A stretch of DNA of 64,000 bases from Mycolicibacterium sp. (GTDB taxonomy: Bacteria > Actinomycetota > Actinomycetes > Mycobacteriales > Mycobacteriaceae). The stretch covers positions 131,553 through 195,552 of the forward strand of contig NZ_JAEMTA010000003.1 of NCBI RefSeq assembly GCF_016462545.1, in the 5' to 3' direction. Positions 48,583 through 56,019 of the stretch are shown piece by piece (position 1 is the stretch's first letter; each line of letters begins with the position of its first letter). The notes under the pieces are model-generated. The model had not been told where the DNA came from, did not search any database, and saw nothing but the letters and a program-made list of their open reading frames with translations. Both the position numbers and the translations under genes were made by a program.

Positions 48583-49703
48583 ATCGCCCGCCCCTTCCAG
48601 CTCAGCGAGCCGCGCAGCCGCCCCGTCCACGACGCTGCCAACAACCACAGCAGAGCCGCCACGGAGAGGGGATGCGCCGCCGCGTCCCATCCGAAACGTT
48701 CACCACACCAGCGCCGAGCGGAGAACCGGCCGACGACCGCAGCGGCATAACCGAGGGCACCCACGCGGGAACCCGTCGCCGCAGCCGCCGCGGGAACGAC
48801 GTAGACCAGGGTCAACGCCATCGCGACCCCGAGCGCTCCCGCGGGCGAGCCGAACGCCGCCCAGAGCGACTTGCGATAGCCCTCGCGAAGGTCGGACGCC
48901 GAGTCGTACATGCGGCAGGTCGCCAGAGTGGAGCCGTCGGCGACTCCCGTCCGGCCACCCGCCGCGCGCACCGCCCTGGCAAGGGCGATGTCGTCGAGCA
49001 CGGCACCGGAGACCGCCTGCCACCCGCCCGCGCGGACGAGCGCGTCGGCCTCGACGAGCAGGAACTGCCCGTTGGCCACGACCATGGACGGTCGGTGCGA
49101 GCGCTCCGCTCGCCGCAGCGGCAGAGTGGTCAGCCAGGACCACGCCAGCAGCGGTTGGACGATGGCGCCCAACAGTCCCGTCGCGATCTGGCGCGGCCAG
49201 GGGCAGAGCAGGTCGAGCGGCTGCGAACCGCGCAGCATCGCCACCGCGGCGGCCACGGCGTCAGGTGACAGCACGACGTCGGCGTCGACGAACACCAGGA
49301 TCTCGCCACGCGCCGCGGCGGCCAGCTGGGCGCAGGCGTGCGGCTTTCCCAGTGAGCCCGGCGGCGGCGGAGTCCCCGTCAGGATGCGCAGCCGGGGATC
49401 GGTCCCCGCGACGTGTCGGACGGCGTCTGCGGTGCCGTCGGTCGATCCGTCGTCGAGCACCACCACCTCGACGTCGGCCAGCCCGCGCTGCGCGAGCAGC
49501 GAACGGATCGTCGGCCCGATGCGGTGAGCCTCGTCGCGGGCGGGCACCAGCAGCGACGTCGCCGCGGTGACCGGCGGCGGACTCGAGGGCGGCCGTCTCA
49601 GCCGTCGCTGGTTTACCAGTTGATGCGCGGTACCCAGGCAGGCAAGTGCGGATCCGACGACCACCAGCGCCTGACGAGTTTCGGTGAAGCGCGCAGTGGG
49701 CAC
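48579..49703 (-). CDS. GT2-family glycosyltransferase, carotenoid glycosylation type
   Basis: The 374-residue protein has an N-terminal membrane helix (QALVVVGSALACLGTAH), then a GT-A domain with SLLVPARDEAHRIGPTIRSL, VVVLDDGSTDGTADAV and the DxD motif VFVDADVVL, ending in two or three C-terminal helices. This layout matches GT2 enzymes in carotenoid (CruC/CrtQ-like) and hopanoid clusters. It is translationally coupled to the CrtI-like gene and divergent from CruF, so transfer of a sugar to the tertiary hydroxyl made by CruF is the likely step (inferred). The GTG at 49703 is chosen because a TAGAGT -10 box lies 6 nt upstream; a TTG at 49709 is the alternative. Confidence 0.83.
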   Translation of the reverse strand: MPTARFTETRQALVVVGSALACLGTAHQLVNQRRLRRPPSSPPPVTAATSLLVPARDEAHRIGPTIRSLLAQRGLADVEVVVLDDGSTDGTADAVRHVAGTDPRLRILTGTPPPPGSLGKPHACAQLAAAARGEILVFVDADVVLSPDAVAAAVAMLRGSQPLDLLCPWPRQIATGLLGAIVQPLLAWSWLTTLPLRRAERSHRPSMVVANGQFLLVEADALVRAGGWQAVSGAVLDDIALARAVRAAGGRTGVADGSTLATCRMYDSASDLREGYRKSLWAAFGSPAGALGVAMALTLVYVVPAAAAATGSRVGALGYAAAVVGRFSARRWCGERFGWDAAAHPLSVAALLWLLAASWTGRLRGSLSWKGRAI

Positions 49704-49709
49704 CTGCAA

Positions 49710-49715
49710 ACTCTA
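49710..49715 (-). promoter_or_regulatory. Probable -10 box (TAGAGT) for the GT2-crtI operon, leaderless
   Basis: Read on the minus strand, TAGAGT lies 6 nt before the GTG at 49703. No ribosome-binding site is present. It supports the shorter GT2 start. Confidence 0.45.
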
Positions 49716-49792
49716 CGGAGACGCCGTCCGAGCCTCCCTCTAGGCGCTCGAAGTGTCCGACTCTCCGGCATCATGGCAGGGGAGGTGTATGC

Positions 49793-50605
49793 GTGGCGTT
49801 GGCCGTGACTCGGGTGTCGCTGCGTTCGGCGCGCCCGTCGTGGGTGCTGACCGCCGCCGCGGTCGCGGTCCAGATCGCCTATCCCCTGATACCGGATTCG
49901 TGGCGCACCGAGGTCACCATCCTCAGCGTCGTCGTCTTCTTCCTCGCCGTCGTCGCCGACGTCTGGCGAATGTACGGCCCATTCGGAGCCGCGATCGTGG
50001 TGGGCGTCGCCGGCGGGTTGGGCCTGTTCGCCGAGGCGGTCGGCGTCGCCACCGGATGGCCGTTCGGCCACTACGCCTACACCGGCACGCTGGGCCTCGA
50101 GGTGCTCGGCGTGCCGATCGTGGTGCCGCTGGCGTGGGTGATGATGGCCTGGCCTGCGCTGGTGGTGGCACGCACCCTCGCGGTTCGCGGCCCTGCCGTC
50201 GTGGCGATCGGTGCAGCCGCCCTGACGGCATGGGACGTGTTCCTCGACCCGCAGATGGTGGCGGCCGGGCACTGGACGTGGTTCGATCCGTCACCCGCAC
50301 TACCCCTGATCCCCGGCATCCCGCTGTCCAACTATGTGGGCTGGCTGCTGGTGTCCGCGGCGGTCATCGCGATCCTCAACGCCCTGCTCGACCGCCCAGG
50401 GGGCACGTCTGCGCCCGCGGCGGCGTTGTACCTGTGGGTCTACTTCTCCTCGGTCCTCGGGCATTTCGTGTTCTTCGGACTCCCCGGATCCGCGGTGACG
50501 GGTGGCCTGCTGATGGGCGCCGTCGCCATCCCGTTCGCCGCCACACTCGTGCGCCTCGCGCGCCGACCCACCATTGAGGAAATCCGTGACCGACCCGCTC
50601 GCTAG
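49793..50605 (+). CDS. cruF: Carotenoid 1',2'-hydratase, CruF family
   Basis: The 270-residue integral membrane protein has seven or so helices. The CruF/DUF422 landmarks are GLGLFAEAVGVATGWPFGHYAYT, then GVPIVVPLAWVMMAWPA, ALTAWDVFLDPQMVAAGHWTW and IPLSNYVGWLLVSA. The acidic and aromatic residues in EAVGVATGWPFG and WDVFLDPQ are typical of the family. CruF adds water across the end double bond of acyclic or monocyclic carotenoids, for example gamma-carotene or chlorobactene. The GTG start has GGGGAGG upstream. It overlaps the next gene by 20 bp, forming an operon with the CrtU-like flavoprotein. Confidence 0.88.
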   Translation: MALAVTRVSLRSARPSWVLTAAAVAVQIAYPLIPDSWRTEVTILSVVVFFLAVVADVWRMYGPFGAAIVVGVAGGLGLFAEAVGVATGWPFGHYAYTGTLGLEVLGVPIVVPLAWVMMAWPALVVARTLAVRGPAVVAIGAAALTAWDVFLDPQMVAAGHWTWFDPSPALPLIPGIPLSNYVGWLLVSAAVIAILNALLDRPGGTSAPAAALYLWVYFSSVLGHFVFFGLPGSAVTGGLLMGAVAIPFAATLVRLARRPTIEEIRDRPAR

Positions 50606-52145
50606 CCGCGCCGCCCCGTTCCGGATGCGGCCCCGCCACCTCGTCAGGCCCGACCCGCTGCTCCCGCGGGAGGTTCCCTCCGGAACCGACGCCGTCGTGG
50701 TCGGCGGCGGCATCGCAGGCGTCTCGGCCGCGGTGGTCATGGCCGAGCGCGGCATCCGAGTGAGTGTGCTCGAGGCGGCGGAGCACCTCGGCGGGCGGCT
50801 GGGCGCGTGGCCGGAGCGACTCCCGGACGGCAGCGAGCAGAACGTGGAACACGGGTTCCACGCATTCTTTCGGCACTACTACACCTGGCGCTCGATCCTG
50901 CGGCGAGCCGACCCGGGCCTGGCCTTTCTCACGCCCGTGCCGAAGTACCCGGTGATCTCCGCGACGTGGCCCGCCGAGGATCTCTCGGGGCTGCCCGCGG
51001 CACCGCCGTTGAATCTGCTCACCCTGGCGCTGCGCTCGAAGAGCCTGAGTCGTCGCGAACTCCTGAAGGCCGACCCCGATGCGGGGCGCGCGCTGCTGGC
51101 CTACGACCGGGCCACGACGGTGGCCGAACTCGACGACGTCGATGCGGCCACGTTCCTGGACCGCCTGGGGATGACCGAGCGGACCCGCAGCATGCTCTTC
51201 GAGGCGTTCGCCCGATCCTTCTTCTGCAACCAGGGGGAGCTGTCGGCCGCCGAACTGGTGGCGATGTTCCACTACTACTTCCTCGGCAACCCCGAGGGCA
51301 TCGGGTTCGACGTGACCAACACCGATCACGCGACCGCCATCTGGCATCCGCTGCGCGCGCACCTCGAGCGCCTCGGTTCGCAGGTTCGGACCGGAGCCGC
51401 GGTCACCGGCATCGAGCCGGCCGGACAGGACTGGCGCATCACCGGTGATGGAATCGACGTCTCGACACGGCACGTCGTGCTCGCACTCGATCCCGGGGCG
51501 CTGCGGTCGTTGATCGCCGCCTCACCCGCGACGGCCGGTGCCGCGCCCGCCCTGGCGCAGAAGTGCGCGAGCCTACGGGTGGCCCCACCGTTCGCCGTCA
51601 GCCGGCTGTGGTTCGACCGGGACGTCGGACCGGAACGCGCCCCGTTCAGCGCCGTCAGCGGACAACCCACCCTCGACTCCATCGCGGTCTACTCACGTCT
51701 GGAGGAGCCGAGCGCCCAATGGGCAAGGGCCACTGGCGGATCCGTCGTCGAGCTGCACTCGTACTCCTGCCGGCTCGACAGCGCCGACGCCGCGGCTCGA
51801 GCCATGCGCGACGAGCTTGGTTCGCTCTGGCCCGAGACGGTGGGGGCCACCGTCCTGCACAGCCACGACCGGCTCGAGGCCACCGCGCCGGCCTTCCCAC
51901 CCGGTTCGGCCGGGAGTCGCCCGGCGGTGCGCTCCGACGCCCGCGGACTTCGCCTGGCGGGGGACTTCGTCGAGCTCCCCTATCTCGCCGGGCTCATGGA
52001 GCGGTCGGCCATGTCGGGCGTGCTCGCGGCGAACGACGTGCTGGCCGAGCTCGGTGCGGCAGCCGAGCCCGTCATGGGTGTGCCACAGCGCGGGCTGCTC
52101 GCAGGAGTGCCGCGAATACCGCGGTCGCGCCGTCAGGTCCAGTAG
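50586..52145 (+). CDS. CrtU-like carotenoid desaturase/methyltransferase flavoprotein
   Basis: The 519-residue protein has a dinucleotide-binding motif (AVVVGGGIAGVSAAVVMAE) followed by VLEAAEHLGGRLGAW and VEHGFHAFFRHYYTWRSIL. The last element is characteristic of beta-carotene desaturase/methyltransferases (CrtU, isorenieratene synthase) as I recall them. The C-terminal FAD contact is RLAGDFVELPYLAGLMERSAMSG. CrtU converts beta-type rings to aromatic phi-rings. With CruF overlapping by 20 bp and GT2 nearby, a monocyclic aryl carotenoid such as hydroxychlorobactene is the likely product. The start GTG at 50586 has GAGGA upstream. A generic carotenoid FAD oxidoreductase is the fallback assignment. 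Confidence 0.78.
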   Translation: MTDPLASRAAPFRMRPRHLVRPDPLLPREVPSGTDAVVVGGGIAGVSAAVVMAERGIRVSVLEAAEHLGGRLGAWPERLPDGSEQNVEHGFHAFFRHYYTWRSILRRADPGLAFLTPVPKYPVISATWPAEDLSGLPAAPPLNLLTLALRSKSLSRRELLKADPDAGRALLAYDRATTVAELDDVDAATFLDRLGMTERTRSMLFEAFARSFFCNQGELSAAELVAMFHYYFLGNPEGIGFDVTNTDHATAIWHPLRAHLERLGSQVRTGAAVTGIEPAGQDWRITGDGIDVSTRHVVLALDPGALRSLIAASPATAGAAPALAQKCASLRVAPPFAVSRLWFDRDVGPERAPFSAVSGQPTLDSIAVYSRLEEPSAQWARATGGSVVELHSYSCRLDSADAAARAMRDELGSLWPETVGATVLHSHDRLEATAPAFPPGSAGSRPAVRSDARGLRLAGDFVELPYLAGLMERSAMSGVLAANDVLAELGAAAEPVMGVPQRGLLAGVPRIPRSRRQVQ

Positions 52146-52207
52146 TGGCGTCAGCGGGTCCCGCGCCGGGGCCCTTCACCTGCCCTGAGCCGACGGAGGA
52201 GGTCGGT

Positions 52208-52666
52208 CTAGCCGGTGCCGTCCGGTTCACTGCGTCCTGCCATCGTCGTGTAGTCCTCCTGCACCGTGTCGCCGTGCTGATTGGTGATGCGGCTTCTGAG
52301 GGTCAGGACGTCGGCCCCGAAGGCCTGCCGAAGCGAGTCGATGCGGATGTGGCAGTAGAGCGTGTCGCCTGCCTTGATCGGCCGAAGGAACTTGAGGCCC
52401 TGTTCGGCCTGGATCAGCTTCTCGTCGAAGATCGGGATGTTCGCGTGCTCGAAGAACGCCATCTGGGCGCGTAGGCCGAAGACGGAGATGAAGGTCAACG
52501 GAGCCAGGATCGCGTCGTGGCCCAGCGCAGCGGCGGCGTCCTCGTCGACGTACGCGTCGTCCTCGTTCTTCACCGCGTTGGCGTACTGCCTGATCGCCTC
52601 CCGGCCGACGACGTAGTGGTCGGGATAGAGGTACGTCATGCCGACGATGTCTGGTGACAGGGCCAT
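52208..52666 (-). CDS. HadA-like (3R)-hydroxyacyl-ACP dehydratase subunit (MaoC fold)
   Basis: The 152-residue hot-dog fold protein is close to mycobacterial HadA/HadC. It begins MALSPDIVGMTYLYPDHYVVGRE and contains LAPLTFISVFGLRAQMAFF and QAEQGLKFLRPIKAGDTLYCHI. HadA-type subunits lack the catalytic His-Asp and bind the substrate chain; they need a HadB partner to dehydrate fatty acyl-ACP in FAS-II mycolate elongation. No HadB gene is adjacent, so this is a stand-alone paralogue that may borrow a partner. A TAGGTT box 8 nt before the ATG suggests a leaderless transcript. It is divergent from a Ddn-type gene. Confidence 0.88.
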   Translation of the reverse strand: MALSPDIVGMTYLYPDHYVVGREAIRQYANAVKNEDDAYVDEDAAAALGHDAILAPLTFISVFGLRAQMAFFEHANIPIFDEKLIQAEQGLKFLRPIKAGDTLYCHIRIDSLRQAFGADVLTLRSRITNQHGDTVQEDYTTMAGRSEPDGTG

Positions 52667-52746
52667 GGCAGAACAACCTAGCTGCTGTCTGCGTCGTCCT
52701 CGTGACGCGTCGGAATAACTCTGGCGCCGCCAGTGTTTTCGCGCTC

Positions 52747-53169
52747 ATGACTGAAAACGCCGAACTGAGCCCCACCGACTGGGTACGCGAGCAGACCGAA
52801 CGGATTCTTCAGCAGGGCACCACCGACGGGGTCGAGGTACTCGACCGCCCGATCGTCCTGTTCACGACCACCGGCGTGAAGTCCGGCAAGAAGCGCTATG
52901 TACCGCTGATGCGGGTCGAGGAGAATGGCCGGTACGCCATGGTCGCGTCCAAGGGCGGCGACCCGAAGCATCCGTCGTGGTACTTCAACGTCAAGGCCAA
53001 CCCGACGGTCACGGTGCAGGACGGCGACAAGACGTCGACGCTGACCGCCCGCGAAGTCGAGGGCGACGAGCGCGCTCACTGGTGGACTCTTGCGGTAGCG
53101 GCCTACCCGCCCTACGCCGAGTACCAGACCAAGACCGACCGCTTGATCCCCGTCTTCGTCCTGGAGTGA
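52747..53169 (+). CDS. Deazaflavin (F420)-dependent nitroreductase-family protein
   Basis: The 140-residue split-barrel protein has the Ddn family landmarks: IVLFTTTGVKSGKKRYVPL (phosphate-binding K-S-G-x2-R region), YAMVASKGGDPKHPSWYFNVKANPTVTVQ, and the C-terminal AVAAYPPYAEYQTKTDRLIPVFVL. These proteins use F420H2 to reduce quinones, nitroimidazoles or mycotoxins; the natural role is probably quinone or menaquinone reduction at the membrane. It has an intact C-terminus, unlike the related broken gene at 61275. The ATG at 52747 has no obvious ribosome-binding site. Confidence 0.9.
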   Translation: MTENAELSPTDWVREQTERILQQGTTDGVEVLDRPIVLFTTTGVKSGKKRYVPLMRVEENGRYAMVASKGGDPKHPSWYFNVKANPTVTVQDGDKTSTLTAREVEGDERAHWWTLAVAAYPPYAEYQTKTDRLIPVFVLE

Positions 53170-53251
53170 TCGCGCAGGCGCCGAAGATGCCGTCGTAGAT
53201 CAAGGCCAGATCGTCGGCGAGGGGCGTGTGCCAGTTGGTGCCGCTAGCTCG

Positions 53252-53503
53252 TCACCATCTGTCCATCAGGCCAGCCACCTGCAGGAGATAGAGGACCGCG
53301 ACGGTCAGGAAGATCGCGAACAGTAATCCGACGGCGACCATGGCGATCACCGTGGTGGGGGTGAATCTGCGACGGGGTGGCGGGTCTTGATTCGCCGATG
53401 CGGACGTCGATCCGGAATCGGGCGGGGTTTCTCCCGGCTCGACGCCGTGGGCGCTCGCGATCGGTGAGTCGGCGGGGTCTGGATCTGGAGGGACCGCGGT
53501 CAT
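53252..53503 (-). CDS. Small single-pass membrane protein
   Basis: The 83-residue protein has an acidic, Pro/Ser-rich N-terminal half (PPDPDPADSP, ASANQDPPPRRR), then one transmembrane helix, TTVIAMVAVGLLFAIFLTVAVLYLL, ending VAGLMDRW. The positive residues before the helix predict an N-in topology. It starts with ATG overlapping the stop of the preceding 56-residue peptide gene (ATGA), so the two are co-translated. The function is unknown. An immunity- or anchor-like role for the small peptide is one speculative reading. Confidence 0.68.
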   Translation of the reverse strand: MTAVPPDPDPADSPIASAHGVEPGETPPDSGSTSASANQDPPPRRRFTPTTVIAMVAVGLLFAIFLTVAVLYLLQVAGLMDRW

Positions 53504-53670
53504 GCCCGTACGACCCGACTGCTGGTGTCCGACCACTCGGGGCCTGCCATCGTCTGACGCCGTGGCATCAGCTCGAGCAACGGGACATGCGCCTGCCCCA
53601 ACCCGTGTGCTCCGCCAGCCGGACGGAGGAACCTCGTCAGGTCGCTCATCGTGTCGACCAATTTCTTCAT
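53500..53670 (-). CDS. 56-residue small protein, unknown
   Basis: The ATG at 53670 has a strong ribosome-binding site (AGGAGAG, 5 nt spacing), and the frame ends by overlapping the start of the membrane-protein gene, which argues that it is real. It begins MKKLVDTMSDLTRFLRP, a probable amphipathic helix, then PAGGAHGLGQAHVPLLELMPRR, and ends TSSRVVRA. No Cys is present. It is divergent from an acidic 48-residue peptide gene across a region with a perfect inverted repeat. I do not recognise a family; a peptide toxin, RiPP precursor or regulator are all possible. Confidence 0.6.
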   Translation of the reverse strand: MKKLVDTMSDLTRFLRPAGGAHGLGQAHVPLLELMPRRQTMAGPEWSDTSSRVVRA

Positions 53671-53778
53671 GGGTGCTCTCCTGTCATGCCTCGTCAGTGA
53701 ACATCCCCGTGCCCCGGCGCTCTCAAACTCGTCGACGGGCCGCGATTGGCGTTGCCCCGCCCCGGGTACGTCGTTGGC

Positions 53779-53810
53779 GCCGTGACAGATTGCGCATGAA
53801 ATGTCACGGC
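53779..53810. promoter_or_regulatory. Perfect 9-bp inverted repeat, candidate operator between small divergent genes
   Basis: GCCGTGACA and TGTCACGGC are separated by 14 nt. It lies 33 bp before the 48-residue gene and about 110 bp before the 56-residue gene, so a dimeric regulator could control both. A transcript hairpin is the alternative. Confidence 0.5.
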
Positions 53811-53842
53811 ACCGCACCGTCCACCAGCACGAAGGGCCCCTG

Positions 53843-53989
53843 ATGACAACTCCCGACGCGACCGACTCGACCGACGACGTCGACGACGACGACGACGTGG
53901 TGGTGAGCACCCCGGCCACCCCGGGTGCCCAAGCGCTACCGTCGACCACCGTCGATGAGGGCGCGGGCGAGAGCGGCCAGACCAGCTAG
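53843..53989 (+). CDS. 48-residue highly acidic small protein, unknown
   Basis: The ATG at 53843 is preceded by AAGGG at a good distance. The sequence starts MTTPDATDSTDDVDDDDDVVVST, with a run of five Asp, then STPATPGAQALPSTTVDEGAGES. It is predicted disordered, with no Cys, Trp or Tyr and no signal. It could be a peptide precursor, a DNA-mimic or an antitoxin-like partner of the divergent 56-residue peptide; nothing distinguishes these by eye. A weak hairpin follows its stop. Confidence 0.5.
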   Translation: MTTPDATDSTDDVDDDDDVVVSTPATPGAQALPSTTVDEGAGESGQTS

Positions 53990-54005
53990 CGCCGCAGCCG
54001 CGGCG
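53990..54005 (+). terminator. Weak GC hairpin after the acidic peptide gene
   Basis: CGCCGC and GCGGCG arms flank a 4-nt loop immediately past the stop. The stem is short and there is no U-tract, so the call is tentative. Confidence 0.3.
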
Positions 54006-54103
54006 ACGCCTTACCGTGACCTTATCTTTCCCTTAGGTTTCTTAATTTCGGTGTAGGGTTGCCCCCATCGCCCGGTGCTCTCCGGCGATGAAAGGAACGG
54101 CAC

Positions 54104-54844
54104 ATGACTGACGGACCTGCACGCATCGTCTTGATAACGGGTGCCTCACGCGGCATCGGCGCGGAGGTGGCACATCAGCTCGCCGGCCCCGATACCCACG
54201 TCATCGTGAACTACCGCGAGAAGGCGAAGCGGGCCGAGACGATCGCCGAGGCGATCCGCACCGCGGGTGGCAACGCATCCATCATGGGTGCCGACATCTC
54301 CGACGAGGCCGACGCAGCCGCGATGATGGCCACCGTCGCCGCCCGGTTCGGGCGCCTGGACGCCTTGGTGCTGAACGCCTCCGGCGGCCTCGAGCTGGGT
54401 GCCGACCCCGGCTACGCCATGCGCCTCAACCGCGACGCGCAGCGCCACCTCGCGCAGTTGGCGCTCCCACTCATGCCGGTCGGCGGGCGCATCGTCTTCG
54501 TCACCAGCCACCAGGCCCACTTCTTCCCCAACAAGGCGGTGCCGAAGGGCTACTCAGCGATCGCCGCGAGCAAGCGCGCTGGCGAAACCGCCCTCTACAC
54601 AATGCGTTCCGAGTTCAATCGGGCCGGCGTCGGCCTCACCGTCGTGTCGGGGGACATGATCGACGGCACCATGATCGTGCGACTGCTGCAGCGACGTGAT
54701 CCGGCTGAGGTGAACGCACGCCGCGCCCACGGCACGTTGCCGACGGTCGAGGAGTTCGCCGAAGTCATCGTCGGCGCCACCGTCAGTCCGACTCCTCAGT
54801 CGATCGTGTACGTCGGCGGTGCCGACTACCTCATGACCGCCTGA
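54104..54844 (+). CDS. Short-chain dehydrogenase/reductase, atypical active site
   Basis: The 246-residue classical-size SDR has the cofactor motif VLITGASRGIGAEVA and the NAD-site LNASGGLELG in place of NNAG. VTSHQAHFF supplies a Ser. The expected Y-x3-K is not present: the only candidate is GYSAIAASKRAGE, with Tyr and Lys separated by six residues, a spacing I recall from mycobacterial relatives with xxVAxSKRAGE. It may therefore be a divergent NAD(P)-binding enzyme with altered catalysis. AAAGGAA precedes the ATG, and an AT-rich stretch at 54020-54060 probably contains the promoter. The substrate is unknown. Confidence 0.82.
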   Translation: MTDGPARIVLITGASRGIGAEVAHQLAGPDTHVIVNYREKAKRAETIAEAIRTAGGNASIMGADISDEADAAAMMATVAARFGRLDALVLNASGGLELGADPGYAMRLNRDAQRHLAQLALPLMPVGGRIVFVTSHQAHFFPNKAVPKGYSAIAASKRAGETALYTMRSEFNRAGVGLTVVSGDMIDGTMIVRLLQRRDPAEVNARRAHGTLPTVEEFAEVIVGATVSPTPQSIVYVGGADYLMTA

Positions 54845-54856
54845 CGGCGAAAGGCC

Positions 54857-55846
54857 CTACTGACCCGCGTTGCGGGCCAGGTCGATGGCGTACTGGTTGA
54901 CGAACCGCCCCGCACCTGGATCTCCGCGGCCGCACGAACCGTCTGACTCCCCGGGACGCTTCACCCACAGGAAAGCGTCGACGTTCCCGTTGCCCGTGTC
55001 CGTCGTCGGGCGGGCGCCGAGCGCCCGTCCGCTCGGATTGCACCAGTAGAGCTTGTCGTCGGTCGGCCCGTTGCCGTTGCGCGAGGTGTCGATCACGTAG
55101 GGCTTGCCCCCGACGAGGCCCGAAATCGCGTCGCCGTAACCGATCTCCTCGCCCGTGGTGAAGAAGTTCGCCGTGTTGAGGCTGAATCCCCGTGCCTTGG
55201 CGACGCCTACCTGGTTGAGGCGGGCGGCCATGTCGTCGGCGCTCACCCAGCGTGAGTGCCCGGCATCGACGTAGACGGCCGTGGCTGGATTGCGGGTCAA
55301 CGTATCGACCGCGTAGCTCATCAGGTCGAAGCGTTCCTGACGCTGGTCGCCCGACAGGCAGTCGGCCATGGCGAGCGCATCGGGTTCCAGGATGACGGCC
55401 GCAGGCCCACCGCCGATGGCGGCGGCGACGCCGTCGATCCATCCCCGGTAGGCGCCGGCGGAGCCGAACCCGCCGGCGGCGAAGCTGCCGCAGTCGCGGT
55501 GCGGGATTCCGTAGAGCGCCAGGATGGGCATGGTGCCGGCAGCCTGCGCCGTGGCGATGTACTTGGCGTCCACCGACGGCGTGGAGAGCTGATCCATCCA
55601 GTACGCCGTCGGCGTGTCGGCGATGGCGTTCAGCTCGGGGCTCGGCGGGTTGACACCGTTGGCGGCGACCCTGGCCTTCGAATCGGGATTGACGTAGAAG
55701 GGCATTCCGGCCAGCGGGTTTCCATCAGCGGCCAGCCGCACCGTCGGTGCGTGCACCGGGTGTGTGACGAGGCCCAAGCCCATCACCATCGCGACCGTGA
55801 GCAGGGGGGCGATCCAACGAACGGCTGCACCGGCAGCTGAGGACAT
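54857..55846 (-). CDS. Secreted glycoside hydrolase family 6 (CelA1-like cellulase)
   Basis: The protein has about 329 residues and an N-terminal signal sequence (VRWIAPLLTVAMVMGLGLVT). GH6 motifs: PFYVNPDSKA at the domain start, PILALYGIPHRDCG containing a catalytic-site Asp, AAVILEPDALA with the catalytic acid Asp, VYVDAGHSRW and LWVKRPGESDGSCG, with paired Cys (RDCG/DCL and WCN/SCG). GH6 enzymes are inverting endoglucanases or cellobiohydrolases. No cellulose-binding module is attached, as in the mycobacterial CelA1 core. Mycobacteria may use such enzymes on biofilm cellulose or plant debris. The ATG at 55846 is chosen; the frame runs to 55876. Confidence 0.9.
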   Translation of the reverse strand: MSSAAGAAVRWIAPLLTVAMVMGLGLVTHPVHAPTVRLAADGNPLAGMPFYVNPDSKARVAANGVNPPSPELNAIADTPTAYWMDQLSTPSVDAKYIATAQAAGTMPILALYGIPHRDCGSFAAGGFGSAGAYRGWIDGVAAAIGGGPAAVILEPDALAMADCLSGDQRQERFDLMSYAVDTLTRNPATAVYVDAGHSRWVSADDMAARLNQVGVAKARGFSLNTANFFTTGEEIGYGDAISGLVGGKPYVIDTSRNGNGPTDDKLYWCNPSGRALGARPTTDTGNGNVDAFLWVKRPGESDGSCGRGDPGAGRFVNQYAIDLARNAGQ

Positions 55847-56019
55847 CACCCCAGGGAAATTAGCGGCTCTCAGCATCGAGCGCCAATCACCGAGGACGCG
55901 TCACGGCCAGGGCAAGCGTTCAAACCGCCGTGGCGCAAACCCATGACGATGCCCGCGATCCGCGGCACCCTCGAAGCTTCATCGAATTCCGACGCACGTA
56001 ATCCCTCTGGAGTCCCCGT

